Part shown: in pieces, positions 52,542-60,998 of the stretch
Numbering within the stretch: the stretch's first letter is position 1
Layout of the letters: every line of letters starts with the position of its first letter
NCBI GenBank assembly: GCA_910583675.1
Contig: CAJTYH010000007.1
Coordinates: 11,327 to 75,326, forward strand
DNA length: 64,000 nt
DNA from: an uncultured Muribaculaceae bacterium
GTDB taxonomy: Bacteria; Bacteroidota; Bacteroidia; Bacteroidales; Muribaculaceae
Reading direction: 5' to 3'
Notes under the pieces: generated by a model
The model's database searches: none
What the model was told of the DNA's origin: nothing
What the model saw: only the letters and a program-made list of their open reading frames with translations
Position numbers and translations under genes: made by a program

Positions 52542-52687
52542 CGCAAACACCTAACAAACTCTATAAACCTTTATTTACTATATATATCTTCACCAAAAAC
52601 TTCCAACTGACATGCCGCTGAGGCCGCCGTATGAATTCCGTCATATGGCGCGCACCTCACAAGGTACCGGACAAACCGACCTTTTTT
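52542..52687 (+). ncRNA. Candidate small RNA or small-peptide transcript
   Basis: About 145 nt between a -7 box and an intrinsic terminator. It contains a 9-bp hairpin GCCGTATGA/TCATATGGC (one G-T pair) and a 25-codon open frame from the ATG at 52612 (MPLRPPYEF... to TGA at 52687-52689), whose stop lies in the terminator. I recognise no RNA family. It could be an independent sRNA, a leader peptide with no gene after it, or noise between strong signals. Confidence 0.45.
52661..52687 (+). terminator. Terminator of the candidate small RNA
   Basis: AAGGT (52661-52665) pairs with ACCTT (52679-52683), with an inner CGG/CCG pair, followed by six T (52682-52687). Confidence 0.6.
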
Positions 52688-52739
52688 GAACACTCACAAA
52701 AAAATCACCGAATACGCTACGTAATCCAAAAATAATTCT

Positions 52740-52747
52740 TACCTTTG
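52740..52747 (+). promoter_or_regulatory. -7 box (TACCTTTG) of the tRNA-Pro gene
   Basis: TACCTTTG 75 bp upstream of the tRNA; the 5' leader contains TGCCGG/CCGGCA and CATCCT/AGGATG hairpins that could be removed during processing. Confidence 0.7.
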
Positions 52748-52822
52748 TGCGCTCCAAAACGATTCGCCCCTCTGCCGGGACGAAGCCGGCATCCTTAAAA
52801 GAGGATGTGCAGAAGGAGACTT

Positions 52823-52895
52823 CGGGGTGTAGCACAGTTGGCAGCGCGCCACGTTCGGGACGTGGAGGTCGGAAGTTCGAGTCTTCTCACCCCGA
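52823..52895 (+). tRNA. tRNA-Pro (CGG)
   Basis: All four arms fold: acceptor CGGGGTG (52823-52829) with CACCCCG (52888-52894) and discriminator A, D arm around AGTTGGCA, anticodon stem CCACG/CGTGG enclosing TTCGGGA (anticodon CGG at 52856-52858), and T arm GGAAG-TTCGAGT-CTTCT. CCA is not encoded. It resembles bacterial tRNA-Pro closely. Confidence 0.95.
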
Positions 52896-52909
52896 CTCAA
52901 CAAGAACCA

Positions 52910-52944
52910 AGTTCCTGTAATTCAATGAATTACAGGAACTTTTC
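52910..52944 (+). terminator. Terminator of tRNA-Pro
   Basis: A 15-bp perfect inverted repeat (AGTTCCTGTAATTCA, 52910-52924, and complement at 52926-52940) followed by TTTC. Confidence 0.85.
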
Positions 52945-53010
52945 ATTTATCCGTAACATGGCATAAAACCGTCGCATCTGCCCGGAATGCAAAAATCAAG
53001 CAACATCCAT

Positions 53011-53040
53011 TTGATTTTTAATGTTTTATTGATATATTTG
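53011..53040 (+). promoter_or_regulatory. Promoter of the MNT-HEPN locus
   Basis: TTG at 53011-53013, a 19-bp spacer and TATATTTG at 53033-53040. Confidence 0.8.
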
Positions 53041-53073
53041 TACGCAATAAACTGAACATAAACGGTACAGCAT

Positions 53074-53379
53074 ATGAAACTCATAAAATTGCACATTGAA
53101 AAGATCATCGAACTTTGCAAGAAATTCCACGTTCGCAAGCTATGGGTTTTCGGTTCGATTTTAACAAATCGTTTTAATAATGACAGCGATGTTGATTTAT
53201 GCGTTGATTTTGATAAAAGTAAAATTGACATATTCGACTATGCCGATAATTTCTTTGATTTTCAATATGCCCTTGAAGAAATTTTAGGACGTAAAGTAGA
53301 CATAACTGAAGACACCGCCGTACAGAACCCTTATTTCCGACAAGAACTCAGCGAAACACGCCAATTGATATATGGCTGA
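53074..53379 (+). CDS. MNT-type nucleotidyltransferase (antitoxin of an MNT-HEPN pair)
   Basis: A 101-aa minimal nucleotidyltransferase. The signature GSILTNRFNNDSDVD matches GS-x10-D-x-D (residues about 28-42), with a following acidic strand VDITED. In MNT-HEPN toxin-antitoxin systems this protein AMPylates and neutralises the HEPN RNase. The base composition (AT-rich, ATT/TTT codons) differs from its GC-richer neighbours, suggesting recent transfer. The HEPN partner directly downstream is broken, so the antitoxin may now be an orphan. Confidence 0.88.
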   Translation: MKLIKLHIEKIIELCKKFHVRKLWVFGSILTNRFNNDSDVDLCVDFDKSKIDIFDYADNFFDFQYALEEILGRKVDITEDTAVQNPYFRQELSETRQLIYG

Positions 53380-53577
53380 TTACTGAAAATAGCCCCTGAA
53401 ATCCCGATCACAAAAGCCAGAAAGATTGTAAACACCCGAAATTACGTAATTCATGGCTACGATAGCGTCAGTCATGACATGATTTGGTCAATCGTTATCA
53501 ACCATCTTCCATTGTTAAAATCCGAGATCGTTGAACTGATAGCAAAATTTCAGGCAGACTCGGAGCAAACCAAGTAA
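53372..53577 (+). pseudogene. HEPN (DUF86) toxin remnant, N-terminal half deleted and frameshifted
   Basis: An ATG at 53372 overlaps the MNT stop as in intact pairs, but the frame ends after MADY. In a second frame (53380-53577) the C-terminal half of a DUF86 protein is readable: LLKIAPEIPITKARKIV, then RNYVIHGYDSVSHDMIW with the RX4H catalytic motif (R-N-Y-V-I-H), then a final helix. About 50 residues of the N-terminus are missing, so a deletion with a one-base frame change removed the first half. The toxin is probably inactive; a start codon for the remaining part is not obvious. Confidence 0.8.
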
Positions 53578-53708
53578 AACACGTGCAAAAGTCCTGAATA
53601 CAAGCTCCATGACACGAAAGGTGCCTCATCTTATCACCTGACCATTAGAGGGGAGATGTAAATCTTGCGATTTAGGGCGCTTTTTTTACGTATCTTGATT
53701 TTTTATAG

Positions 53709-53716
53709 TACTTTTG
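53709..53716 (+). promoter_or_regulatory. -7 box (TACTTTTG) of the GH43 gene
   Basis: TACTTTTG; the TTG at 53695-53697 is only 11 bp upstream, too close for a normal -33 element. Confidence 0.55.
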
Positions 53717-53783
53717 TACATTGAATTTTATAGCCTGCTTGATTTCAGGCGATATCCTATCTCTGAATACTTACCTTAAACCA

Positions 53784-54917
53784 ATGAACCGATTAAACAT
53801 CGCATTTTGCACATTGAGCCTGCTGGCTGCGTCTGCCGCATTTATATCTTGCAAGAACAACGCGACCACGGCCGACACCACCCAACAATCCGAAATCAGC
53901 AACCCATTGCCATTGAAATTTGGAGACCCATTCCTGCTGCATGCCGCAGACGGTCGCTATTACATGTACGGGACATCACTTTCCGACGGTTTCGAGGCTT
54001 TTGTCTCCGATGACCTCGCTTCATGGGAGAGCGTCGGACAAGTATACAAAGGGGGCACACCGGAGCAATGGAACACCGACTGCTTCTGGGCACCGGAAGT
54101 ATATGAGCGCGACGGGAAATACTATATGTTCTACAGCGCCAACGACCGCAACAACCCCAATGCCGAGGAAGAGAACTTCAAAATCGGAGTGGCGGTTGCC
54201 GACAGCCCGACAGGGCCATTCACCGACCTCTACAACCGGCCGCTCTTCGAGCCTGAATACCCCGTAATCGATGCAAATGTGCTCTTTGACGACCAGTCCG
54301 GCAAAAACTACCTGTACTTCTCACGTTGCTGCTACAAGCACCCCGTAGAAAGCGAGATCGCCGACAGCGTGCGCAAAGCCGGCCTTTACGACAAAGTGGA
54401 GGAGAGCTGGGTCTACGGCGTGGAACTTAAACCTGACTTCTCAGGCATCATCGGCGAACCGGTACGCCTGTTGGCTCCCCCCAGCCTCCTTTCCGACCGC
54501 CAGGCCGAATGGGAAAGCCGCTCGGTAACTTGCGGTGAAGCGCCTCGCAGATGGACTGAAGGATCATACATTTTCCGTCACGGCGACAAATATTACATGA
54601 TGTACAGTGCCAACGCTTTCTTCGGGGGCAATTACGCCGTGGGATACGCTACGTCTGACAATCCCCTCGGGCCGTTCGAAAAATCCGCATCCAATCCAGT
54701 GCTGAGCGAAAACGCCAGCAAGGGGGGCGAAGTGGTAGGTACCGGCCACAACATGGTGCTGACACTTCCCTCCGGCAAGATGTACACCGTATACCACGGC
54801 CGCATAGCGTCATCCCCCAAAGACCGCGTGGTGTTTATTGACCCTGTAGAGATCGACTCCGCCGGAGTGCTGACTGTGGACGGCCCCACCACCGGCACAC
54901 GCTCAATAGAACTATAA
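53784..54917 (+). CDS. GH43-family lipoprotein (arabinanase/xylosidase type)
   Basis: A 377-aa surface or periplasmic glycosidase with a five-bladed propeller. The lipobox FISC gives lipidated C23. The catalytic residues of GH43 are visible: base D48 in KFGDPFLL, the pKa-modulating D163 in VIDANVLF and the acid E259 in RRWTEGSYIF. Substrate (arabinan, xylan or galactan side chains) cannot be read. The frame before 53784 covers the promoter. First of a plus-strand carbohydrate block; 54 bp before the next gene. Confidence 0.9.
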   Translation: MNRLNIAFCTLSLLAASAAFISCKNNATTADTTQQSEISNPLPLKFGDPFLLHAADGRYYMYGTSLSDGFEAFVSDDLASWESVGQVYKGGTPEQWNTDCFWAPEVYERDGKYYMFYSANDRNNPNAEEENFKIGVAVADSPTGPFTDLYNRPLFEPEYPVIDANVLFDDQSGKNYLYFSRCCYKHPVESEIADSVRKAGLYDKVEESWVYGVELKPDFSGIIGEPVRLLAPPSLLSDRQAEWESRSVTCGEAPRRWTEGSYIFRHGDKYYMMYSANAFFGGNYAVGYATSDNPLGPFEKSASNPVLSENASKGGEVVGTGHNMVLTLPSGKMYTVYHGRIASSPKDRVVFIDPVEIDSAGVLTVDGPTTGTRSIEL

Positions 54918-54971
54918 GAGCATGTGCTTTCCGGAGAATCAAGCAAACTTGAAAATTGCGAATCATTGAAC

Positions 54972-55559
54972 ATGAACAAATTTTTATCCTCCATGATGGT
55001 CATGGCAATTGCCATAGCCCCACGACTCTGTGCACAGACCATCATAAACCTTGATTTCAAACAGAATCCTATATTCGAGGTCTCGACCAACAACGTGGAC
55101 ACCGCCCTGCCGGACGACGGGACACCGCTCACACTCGGAGCGGATCTGACCGTGGCAGGAGGGAGCGGAGTGTATACCTATAGCTGGACGAACGCACAAG
55201 GAACACAGCTCGGACAGGAATCCGCTCTCACGATAGATGCCCCCGGCTCCTACATACTGACCGTAAGCGACCAGTGCAATTGCTCTCAGGAAGTGCGTTT
55301 CAACGTTGAATCCGCAGGGATAGACGCTGCTACCATTTCGGGGATCTCCCTGACAGTCCATGGCTCAGACATCATAATCGAAGGAACGGAAGCCATACAG
55401 GCATCCTTGTTCACCCCGGCCGGAACAATGACAGCGCTCCACACCCCGGCCATGCCCACAAACACTGTGTCATTCAGCAATACGGCATCCGGAGTATACC
55501 TGCTGCAGGTTGTGACCGTAGACGGCACCATCATAACACAAAAAGTCAGACTGGATTGA
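54972..55559 (+). CDS. Small secreted protein with PKD-like and C-terminal sorting domain
   Basis: A 195-aa exported protein. The signal peptide (KFLSSMMVMAIAIAPRLCA) is followed by a PKD/SprB-like repeat (about 45-110: GADLTVAGGSGVYTYSWTNAQG and APGSYILTVSDQCNCSQEV) and the surface-targeting tail (FTPAGTMTALHTP ... TASGVYLLQVVTVDGTIITQKVRLD). It has no catalytic domain; it may be a surface adhesin or accessory protein of the adjacent glycosidases. The gap to the next gene is 31 bp. Confidence 0.78.
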   Translation: MNKFLSSMMVMAIAIAPRLCAQTIINLDFKQNPIFEVSTNNVDTALPDDGTPLTLGADLTVAGGSGVYTYSWTNAQGTQLGQESALTIDAPGSYILTVSDQCNCSQEVRFNVESAGIDAATISGISLTVHGSDIIIEGTEAIQASLFTPAGTMTALHTPAMPTNTVSFSNTASGVYLLQVVTVDGTIITQKVRLD

Positions 55560-55590
55560 CCATCAGGAAAACTCAACAGACCCCATTGCA

Positions 55591-57624
55591 ATGAAAAGAC
55601 TCAATACATACCTCCTATCACTTGCACTGTGCGCGGCATCCATTGCACCCGATGCATATGCCGAACGCACCGTGTCATATGCACTCTACGGCCTATATAC
55701 GACCCTTGACCTGAACTGGACGGCCGACAACTACGGCACCATACAATGGCAGCAGTCCACCGACGACGGAGCCACCTGGACAGACATCCCATCCCAGACC
55801 GCTCCGACATACACGTTCCGGGCGATGGAACCAACCCTCTGCCGCGCCGTGGTGAACGGAGACCCCTCCTGCCCCGAGGCACAAGTGGAGCGACAGATAA
55901 ACACCGTAAACTTCAAGGCAAAGATTGTAGAGATAGGCTCCAATTACGCAAACGTGGAGCTGACCGGCGTAGACTTCGGCGATGCGGAGGTCGTTGAATA
56001 CGGCTTTGCCGCCAATCTCGCGTCCCTGGGACGTTCGTCTACAAGGATGAACCGAGTGAAAATAGGCGACCGCCTTCCTGCTGCCGAAAAATTCACGATG
56101 GCATGCACCGGCCTCCAGCCCGACAGCGAATACAACTTGCGCCCATGGTTCCGCACTGCCGACGGTTCGCTGATCATCGGGGCTGCAGTATCCAAATTCA
56201 AGACAAAGGCAGGCATCGCCTGGAACACCGAAGACTGGATCATAGAGACCGACCGCATACGTCCATCCGTAGTGTTTCATGGAAGCGAAGCGCCGGACAA
56301 CATCAAGTTCCTTTTCGGCACGAATCGCGACAACCTCAAGGAGAGCACGGTCAGGAAACTCGCCAACAACATATACAACGGCACCGTCTCCACAAACCTG
56401 ACTCCCGGCACGGAATACCTCGTCATAGCACGCGCCACAGTCGGCGACAAGGAACTGGAGATAGAGAAAACCGTGCGGACATGGTCGGACTATTCGACAT
56501 TCGAGGTAGACGCCACATCCACCGGTGTCCACCACAACATCAAATGGGACGCAAGCAAGACACTTGTCCCACTCAGCGACCCGGACATACCCAATGTGGA
56601 ATATCCACGCATGTGTCGCGTAGACGACCAGACCATACTCCTCTCCTATCATGGCGGCAACAAGGATCACTGGACTAACAGCTATCTTTGCAAAAGTTCC
56701 GACAACGGGCGCACATGGAGCAAGCCTTTCAAGATATACGATTGCGAGGGTTCCACATTCGGAAACGACTATTGGCGCATATGCAATCCGGAAATGACAC
56801 GTCTGGCCAACGGATGGATAATCCTCACGGTCATAGCCAACGGAAAACCGGAGACCAACCGCAACTGCAAGGTACTGGCGACACTGTCCAAGGATGACGG
56901 TGAGACATGGAGCGATCCTATAATAGTGGGACGCGGACGCACCTGGGAGCCACAGGTAGTCCAGCTCCCAAACGGCGAACTCGAACTGCTTGTCAGCAGC
57001 GAAGCCGACTGGTGGGAGCCACGCGCCGACAATGTATACCAGCAGATCGTCAGCGCCCGCTCGACCGACAACGGGCAGACATGGACGACCTTCAAACGCG
57101 CGTCCTACAAACCGAACGCACGCGACGGCATGCCGGTGGCCGTAGTCATGCAAGGCAATCAGGGAGTGCTCTTCATCGAGGAAAGCGTGAACGGAGGCGT
57201 GCCTCCCACATTGCAGCACCGCGCACTTGACCAGGAATGGGACACCGCCGACTGGGACGGCAAGAACGACGACCGCCGGTGGCGTACTTCTCTTGCAAGC
57301 GGTGCCGGTGCACCATATTGCATCCAGCTCCCGACCGGCGAATTCGTAATCACCGCCCATACAGACCAGACAGGTTCTACCTGGCAGACAAGCCGCCCGC
57401 AAGTGGTGATGGCAGACAACACCGGCCACACGTTCAAATATTCATCAAAACCGCTTGCAGGAAGCAATCCCCTCCCATACGGCACAGGAGCCTACTACAA
57501 TTCCCTGTTCCTGAAGGACGCAGACACGGTATGGCTGCTCATCACCCGCGCCCGTTTCGACGGGAACACCCGAAAGGAAAGCTCCATAGTAATGCTTGAA
57601 GGAAAAGTCGTAGAGACACGCTGA
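55591..57624 (+). CDS. Secreted Asp-box propeller enzyme with N-terminal FN3-like domains (sialidase/GH93 superfamily)
   Basis: A 677-aa exported protein (signal peptide KRLNTYLLSLALCAASIAPDAYA). N-terminal beta-sandwich modules (about 25-310) contain an FN3-like unit (VNFKAKIVEIGSNYANVELTG, then TGLQPDSEYNLRPWFRTADG). The C-terminal propeller (about 320-677) has three Asp boxes: SSDNGRTW (near 369), SKDDGETW (near 433) and STDNGQTW (near 490), plus a YPRMCRVDDQTIL start. The fold fits sialidases and GH93 exo-arabinanases; neighbouring GH43 makes an arabinan-type substrate plausible, but no family-specific triad could be confirmed. Confidence 0.8.
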   Translation: MKRLNTYLLSLALCAASIAPDAYAERTVSYALYGLYTTLDLNWTADNYGTIQWQQSTDDGATWTDIPSQTAPTYTFRAMEPTLCRAVVNGDPSCPEAQVERQINTVNFKAKIVEIGSNYANVELTGVDFGDAEVVEYGFAANLASLGRSSTRMNRVKIGDRLPAAEKFTMACTGLQPDSEYNLRPWFRTADGSLIIGAAVSKFKTKAGIAWNTEDWIIETDRIRPSVVFHGSEAPDNIKFLFGTNRDNLKESTVRKLANNIYNGTVSTNLTPGTEYLVIARATVGDKELEIEKTVRTWSDYSTFEVDATSTGVHHNIKWDASKTLVPLSDPDIPNVEYPRMCRVDDQTILLSYHGGNKDHWTNSYLCKSSDNGRTWSKPFKIYDCEGSTFGNDYWRICNPEMTRLANGWIILTVIANGKPETNRNCKVLATLSKDDGETWSDPIIVGRGRTWEPQVVQLPNGELELLVSSEADWWEPRADNVYQQIVSARSTDNGQTWTTFKRASYKPNARDGMPVAVVMQGNQGVLFIEESVNGGVPPTLQHRALDQEWDTADWDGKNDDRRWRTSLASGAGAPYCIQLPTGEFVITAHTDQTGSTWQTSRPQVVMADNTGHTFKYSSKPLAGSNPLPYGTGAYYNSLFLKDADTVWLLITRARFDGNTRKESSIVMLEGKVVETR

Positions 57625-57654
57625 CCCTTGACGCAAAGCCACAACAAATACCTT

Positions 57655-57694
57655 CCCGGCATCCTGCCGCATGCGGCAGGATGCCGGGATTTTT
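57655..57694 (+). terminator. Intrinsic terminator after the Asp-box gene
   Basis: A 34-bp perfect palindrome (CCCGGCATCCTGCCGCA and its complement, 57655-57688) followed by ATTTTT. Confidence 0.9.
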
Positions 57695-57707
57695 CAAATA
57701 ACCCACC

Positions 57708-58736
57708 ATGAAAAAACTGCTTTACGCCGCTATCCTTGCGGCAACGCTTCTCCCGCTTCATGCACAGGAGAAGCAACAGGCCGCTCCCACCAAATTTTGG
57801 GGAAACCAGAACGCCTACCTCCACCGTCAGGCATCGGTAATGTTCGACATGATCGACCAGACCCTTGACAAGAACAGACCGGAAAAAGGAGTTCCTGAAG
57901 CAAGAAAACTTGCCTTGGCCAACCTTGACCTATTGCTCCACGACACTATCAACGACAATTCCGCACCGCTGTTGAACTTTCTCAACAAGCGTGTAGGAAA
58001 AATGGAAGAGGACATGAGCCGTCCCGTAAAATCCGGTTACAAGCTCTACAAGATCTATAACGACGGCTTTGTGGCACGCACGCCATCGGTTTCAATCGCC
58101 TTCGACATCGTCAGGGGGCTATGCCACGACAAGACATTGATCACAGACTCGCTGATACACGCCATCGCGGACAATTGCGACATACTTTTCATAACACACA
58201 ACCACTCCGACCACGGCGATCCGGAAGTCGTCAAGTATTTCCTCTCCTCAGGCAAGCCGGTGATAGCAGTCCCTGAATTCATGCCTGAAGAGAAACGCAT
58301 ACGCCATCTGCGTCCTGCCGACGGCTCCTCATACAACGGCACTGTAGACCTTCCGGGAGGGAAGATCTCACTAAAGATCTATCCCGGGCATCAGGATCAC
58401 CTCATGAACAACCTCTACGTGGTCACCACCCCGGAAGGACGCACTTTCGCACATGTCGGCGACCAGTACCAGTCAAAATCCGAAGACATGGAATGGATCC
58501 CCGGCATAACACCGGAACTGCCTCCGGTGGACGCGCTAATATTCAACTGTTGGAATACACGCCTTCCGGAAATCATATCCACGTTCCGTCCGACCTTGGC
58601 CGTTCCCGGACATGAAAACGAAATGGGACATACCATCGACCACCGTGAAGCATTCTGGCTTACCTTCCAGAAAATGGAGAAATCTCCGAGCGATTACGTG
58701 GTGATGGGATGGGGAGAATGCCTCGAACAACCCTGA
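57708..58736 (+). CDS. Secreted MBL-fold protein
   Basis: A 342-aa exported protein (signal MKKLLYAAILAATLLPLHAQ) with an N-terminal helical region of about 100 residues and a metallo-beta-lactamase fold (about 110-340). The zinc motif THNHSDHGD, the mid-domain HQDH-like element (YPGHQDHLMNN), HVGDQYQS and the late PGHEN keep the expected metal ligands. Most relatives are cytosolic; an exported form in a glycosidase block is unusual. Substrate unknown. It follows a terminator and therefore needs another promoter, which I could not see. Confidence 0.82.
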   Translation: MKKLLYAAILAATLLPLHAQEKQQAAPTKFWGNQNAYLHRQASVMFDMIDQTLDKNRPEKGVPEARKLALANLDLLLHDTINDNSAPLLNFLNKRVGKMEEDMSRPVKSGYKLYKIYNDGFVARTPSVSIAFDIVRGLCHDKTLITDSLIHAIADNCDILFITHNHSDHGDPEVVKYFLSSGKPVIAVPEFMPEEKRIRHLRPADGSSYNGTVDLPGGKISLKIYPGHQDHLMNNLYVVTTPEGRTFAHVGDQYQSKSEDMEWIPGITPELPPVDALIFNCWNTRLPEIISTFRPTLAVPGHENEMGHTIDHREAFWLTFQKMEKSPSDYVVMGWGECLEQP

Positions 58737-58793
58737 AATACATATGATTCAAGCAATTTACATATAATATTCGCATGATCATTTCTCCAAATA

Positions 58794-58824
58794 TTGATTA
58801 TGGCGAAAAAAAGATGTAACTTTG
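58794..58824 (+). promoter_or_regulatory. Promoter of the GH2 gene
   Basis: TTG at 58794-58796, a 20-bp spacer and TAACTTTG at 58817-58824. The leader is about 75 nt. Confidence 0.85.
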
Positions 58825-58905
58825 TAGAGAATACCAAAAATCCAAGCCCGCAACACACGACGTTGCCAAGGGCATATTTATAAACTACACAACTTCATTA
58901 TCACC

Positions 58906-60723
58906 ATGAAATTAAGGCTCATCCCGGCAGCCCTTTTCCTCGCCGTAACGGCAATGGCTTCGGCCTGGACTCCCGCAGGCGACCGTATCCGCACCACATG
59001 GGCGGAAAGTGTTACTCCAGAAAACGTATGGCAGGAATATCCCCGCCCTATCATGGAGCGTACACAGTGGAAGAACCTCAACGGCCTCTGGCAATATGCC
59101 ATCGTACCTGAAAAATCGCTCACACCCGGAGCATGGCAGGGAGACATTCTGGTGCCTTTTGCCGTAGAATCGTCCCTTTCCGGAGTTGGCAAGACCGTAG
59201 GACGCGACCAGGCACTCTGGTATACCCGCACTTTCACCGTGCCTTCCGACTGGAAAGGACAGGACATCATGCTCAACTTCGGAGCTGTTGACTGGAAGTG
59301 CGACGTTTGGGTAAACGACATCAAGGTAGGCGGCCATACAGGCGGCTACACCCCGTTCAGCCTCAACATCACATCAGCCCTCAAGGCCAAGGGAGAAAAC
59401 ACCGTCACAGTGCGTGTTTTCGACCCCTCTGACCGTGGCTATCAGCCACGTGGCAAGCAGGTAGAACGCCCCGACGGCATCTGGTACACTCCGGTGACCG
59501 GCATCTGGCAGACCGTGTGGCTCGAACCGGTAGCCAAGCGCCATATCGCATCCCTGCGCACGCTTCCCGACATCGACCGCGGCACCGTGACAGTAAAAGT
59601 AGAGACCGCATCACCCGAGGGAACCGTAAACGAGGTGAAGGTATTTGACGGTGACAAAGTCGTTGCTACAGGCAAGAGCGTTGCGGGAGAACCCGTGCAG
59701 ATCGTAATGCCTGAGGGATTCAAGCTCTGGAGCCCCGATGCCCCCAATATTTACGACATGGAAGTAACACTCTATGCTCCCGACGGAAAGGTCGCAGACA
59801 AAGTGAAGAGCTACACCGCAATGCGCAAGTTCTCCAGCCGTCGCGACAAGAACGGCATCAAACGCATCCAGCTCAACAACCAGGATCTCTTCCAATACGG
59901 CCCGCTTGACCAGGGCTGGTGGCCTGACGGTCTCTACACCGCTCCCACTCCCGAAGCAATGGTTTACGACGTGGCAAAGACCAAGGACTGGGGCTTCAAC
60001 ATGATCCGCAAGCACGTGAAGGTAGAACCCGCTACATGGTATACCTACTGCGACCGCAACGGCATCATCGTATGGCAGGACATGCCCAACGGAGACCAGG
60101 GACCCGGTTGGAACAACCGCACATACTATGACGGCCCCGAATCACGCCGTTCTGCAGAAAGCGAAGCCAACTACCGTCGCGAATGGAAAGAGATCATTGA
60201 CGCTCTCTACAACTACCCCTCGATCGCCGTATGGGTGCCCTTCAACGAATCATGGGGTCAGTTCAAGACCCCCGAGATCGTGGCTTGGACAAAGGACTAC
60301 GATCCCTCACGCCTTGTCAACCCTGCTTCCGGTGGCAACTTCTACGCATGCGGCGACATACTTGACCTACACAACTATCCCGGCCCCGACATGTATCTCT
60401 ACGACGCACAGCGCGTGAACGCACTCGGCGAATTCGGCGGCATCGGCTATCCCGTGGAAGGCCATCTCTGGCAGCCAGACCGCAACTGGGGCTACATCCA
60501 GTTCAACAGCCCGAAAGCAGTGACCGACGAATATGTGAAATATGCCAAGGAGCTTCGCAAGTTTGCAGACAGAGGATTCTCGGCAGCTGTATATACCCAG
60601 ACCACCGACGTGGAAGGTGAGGTAAACGGCCTCATGACCTATGACCGCAAGGTGATAAAGATCGAGGAGCCGCGCGTTCGCGAAGCCAACCGCGCACTCA
60701 CCACATCACTCTCCGGCAAGTAA
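58906..60723 (+). CDS. Secreted GH2-family glycoside hydrolase (beta-galactosidase/glucuronidase type)
   Basis: A 605-aa exported enzyme with signal peptide MKLRLIPAALFLAVTAMASA. Order: sugar-binding jelly roll (about 30-200, with DWKCDVWVNDIKVGGHTGGYTPFSLNI), immunoglobulin-like sandwich (about 200-305) and TIM barrel (about 310-600). The acid/base Glu is in VPFNESWGQ (near 448) and the nucleophile candidate is in ALGEFGGIG (near 509). The barrel is short, with no C-terminal extra domains. Codon use here is the most GAPDH-like in this half of the window, suggesting high expression. Own promoter and terminator. Confidence 0.9.
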   Translation: MKLRLIPAALFLAVTAMASAWTPAGDRIRTTWAESVTPENVWQEYPRPIMERTQWKNLNGLWQYAIVPEKSLTPGAWQGDILVPFAVESSLSGVGKTVGRDQALWYTRTFTVPSDWKGQDIMLNFGAVDWKCDVWVNDIKVGGHTGGYTPFSLNITSALKAKGENTVTVRVFDPSDRGYQPRGKQVERPDGIWYTPVTGIWQTVWLEPVAKRHIASLRTLPDIDRGTVTVKVETASPEGTVNEVKVFDGDKVVATGKSVAGEPVQIVMPEGFKLWSPDAPNIYDMEVTLYAPDGKVADKVKSYTAMRKFSSRRDKNGIKRIQLNNQDLFQYGPLDQGWWPDGLYTAPTPEAMVYDVAKTKDWGFNMIRKHVKVEPATWYTYCDRNGIIVWQDMPNGDQGPGWNNRTYYDGPESRRSAESEANYRREWKEIIDALYNYPSIAVWVPFNESWGQFKTPEIVAWTKDYDPSRLVNPASGGNFYACGDILDLHNYPGPDMYLYDAQRVNALGEFGGIGYPVEGHLWQPDRNWGYIQFNSPKAVTDEYVKYAKELRKFADRGFSAAVYTQTTDVEGEVNGLMTYDRKVIKIEEPRVREANRALTTSLSGK

Positions 60724-60756
60724 TAGCTCGCCGACATAATACGAGACACATTCATG

Positions 60757-60793
60757 CGACCTGCCAGCACATCCGGTGCCGGCAGGTCGTTTT
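60757..60793 (+). terminator. Intrinsic terminator after the GH2 gene
   Basis: CGACCTGCCAGCAC (60757-60770) pairs with GTGCCGGCAGGTCG (60776-60789, one mismatch) followed by TTTT. A second GACCTGCC at 60801-60808 offers an alternative partner. Confidence 0.85.
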
Positions 60794-60899
60794 GCGACAC
60801 GACCTGCCGAAACGCCATCCTCCAATGATAATTTCCGGCAAAAGGGAACAACAGAGCCTATATATCTGGACAAAAAGACATCTAAAGAGCAAGAATAGG

Positions 60900-60930
60900 T
60901 TGCAACTGTCAAACATTATATCTACATTTG
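60900..60930 (+). promoter_or_regulatory. Promoter of the large surface-protein gene
   Basis: TTG at 60900-60902, a 20-bp spacer and TACATTTG at 60923-60930. Confidence 0.85.
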
Positions 60931-60998
60931 CATCTGTAAGATCTGACTCATCATTAATTCTCACAATCCATTATTATATCTAACCATCACAATCATTT

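Noticed and set aside
52612..52689. The 25-codon frame as a confirmed small protein gene
   Set aside because: No Shine-Dalgarno-like signal or similarity; kept only as part of the candidate small RNA.
55693..57429. 578-codon open frame antisense to the Asp-box propeller gene
   Set aside because: Overlaps a gene with clear Asp boxes and signal peptide on the plus strand; the antisense product is Cys/Val/His-rich without motifs.
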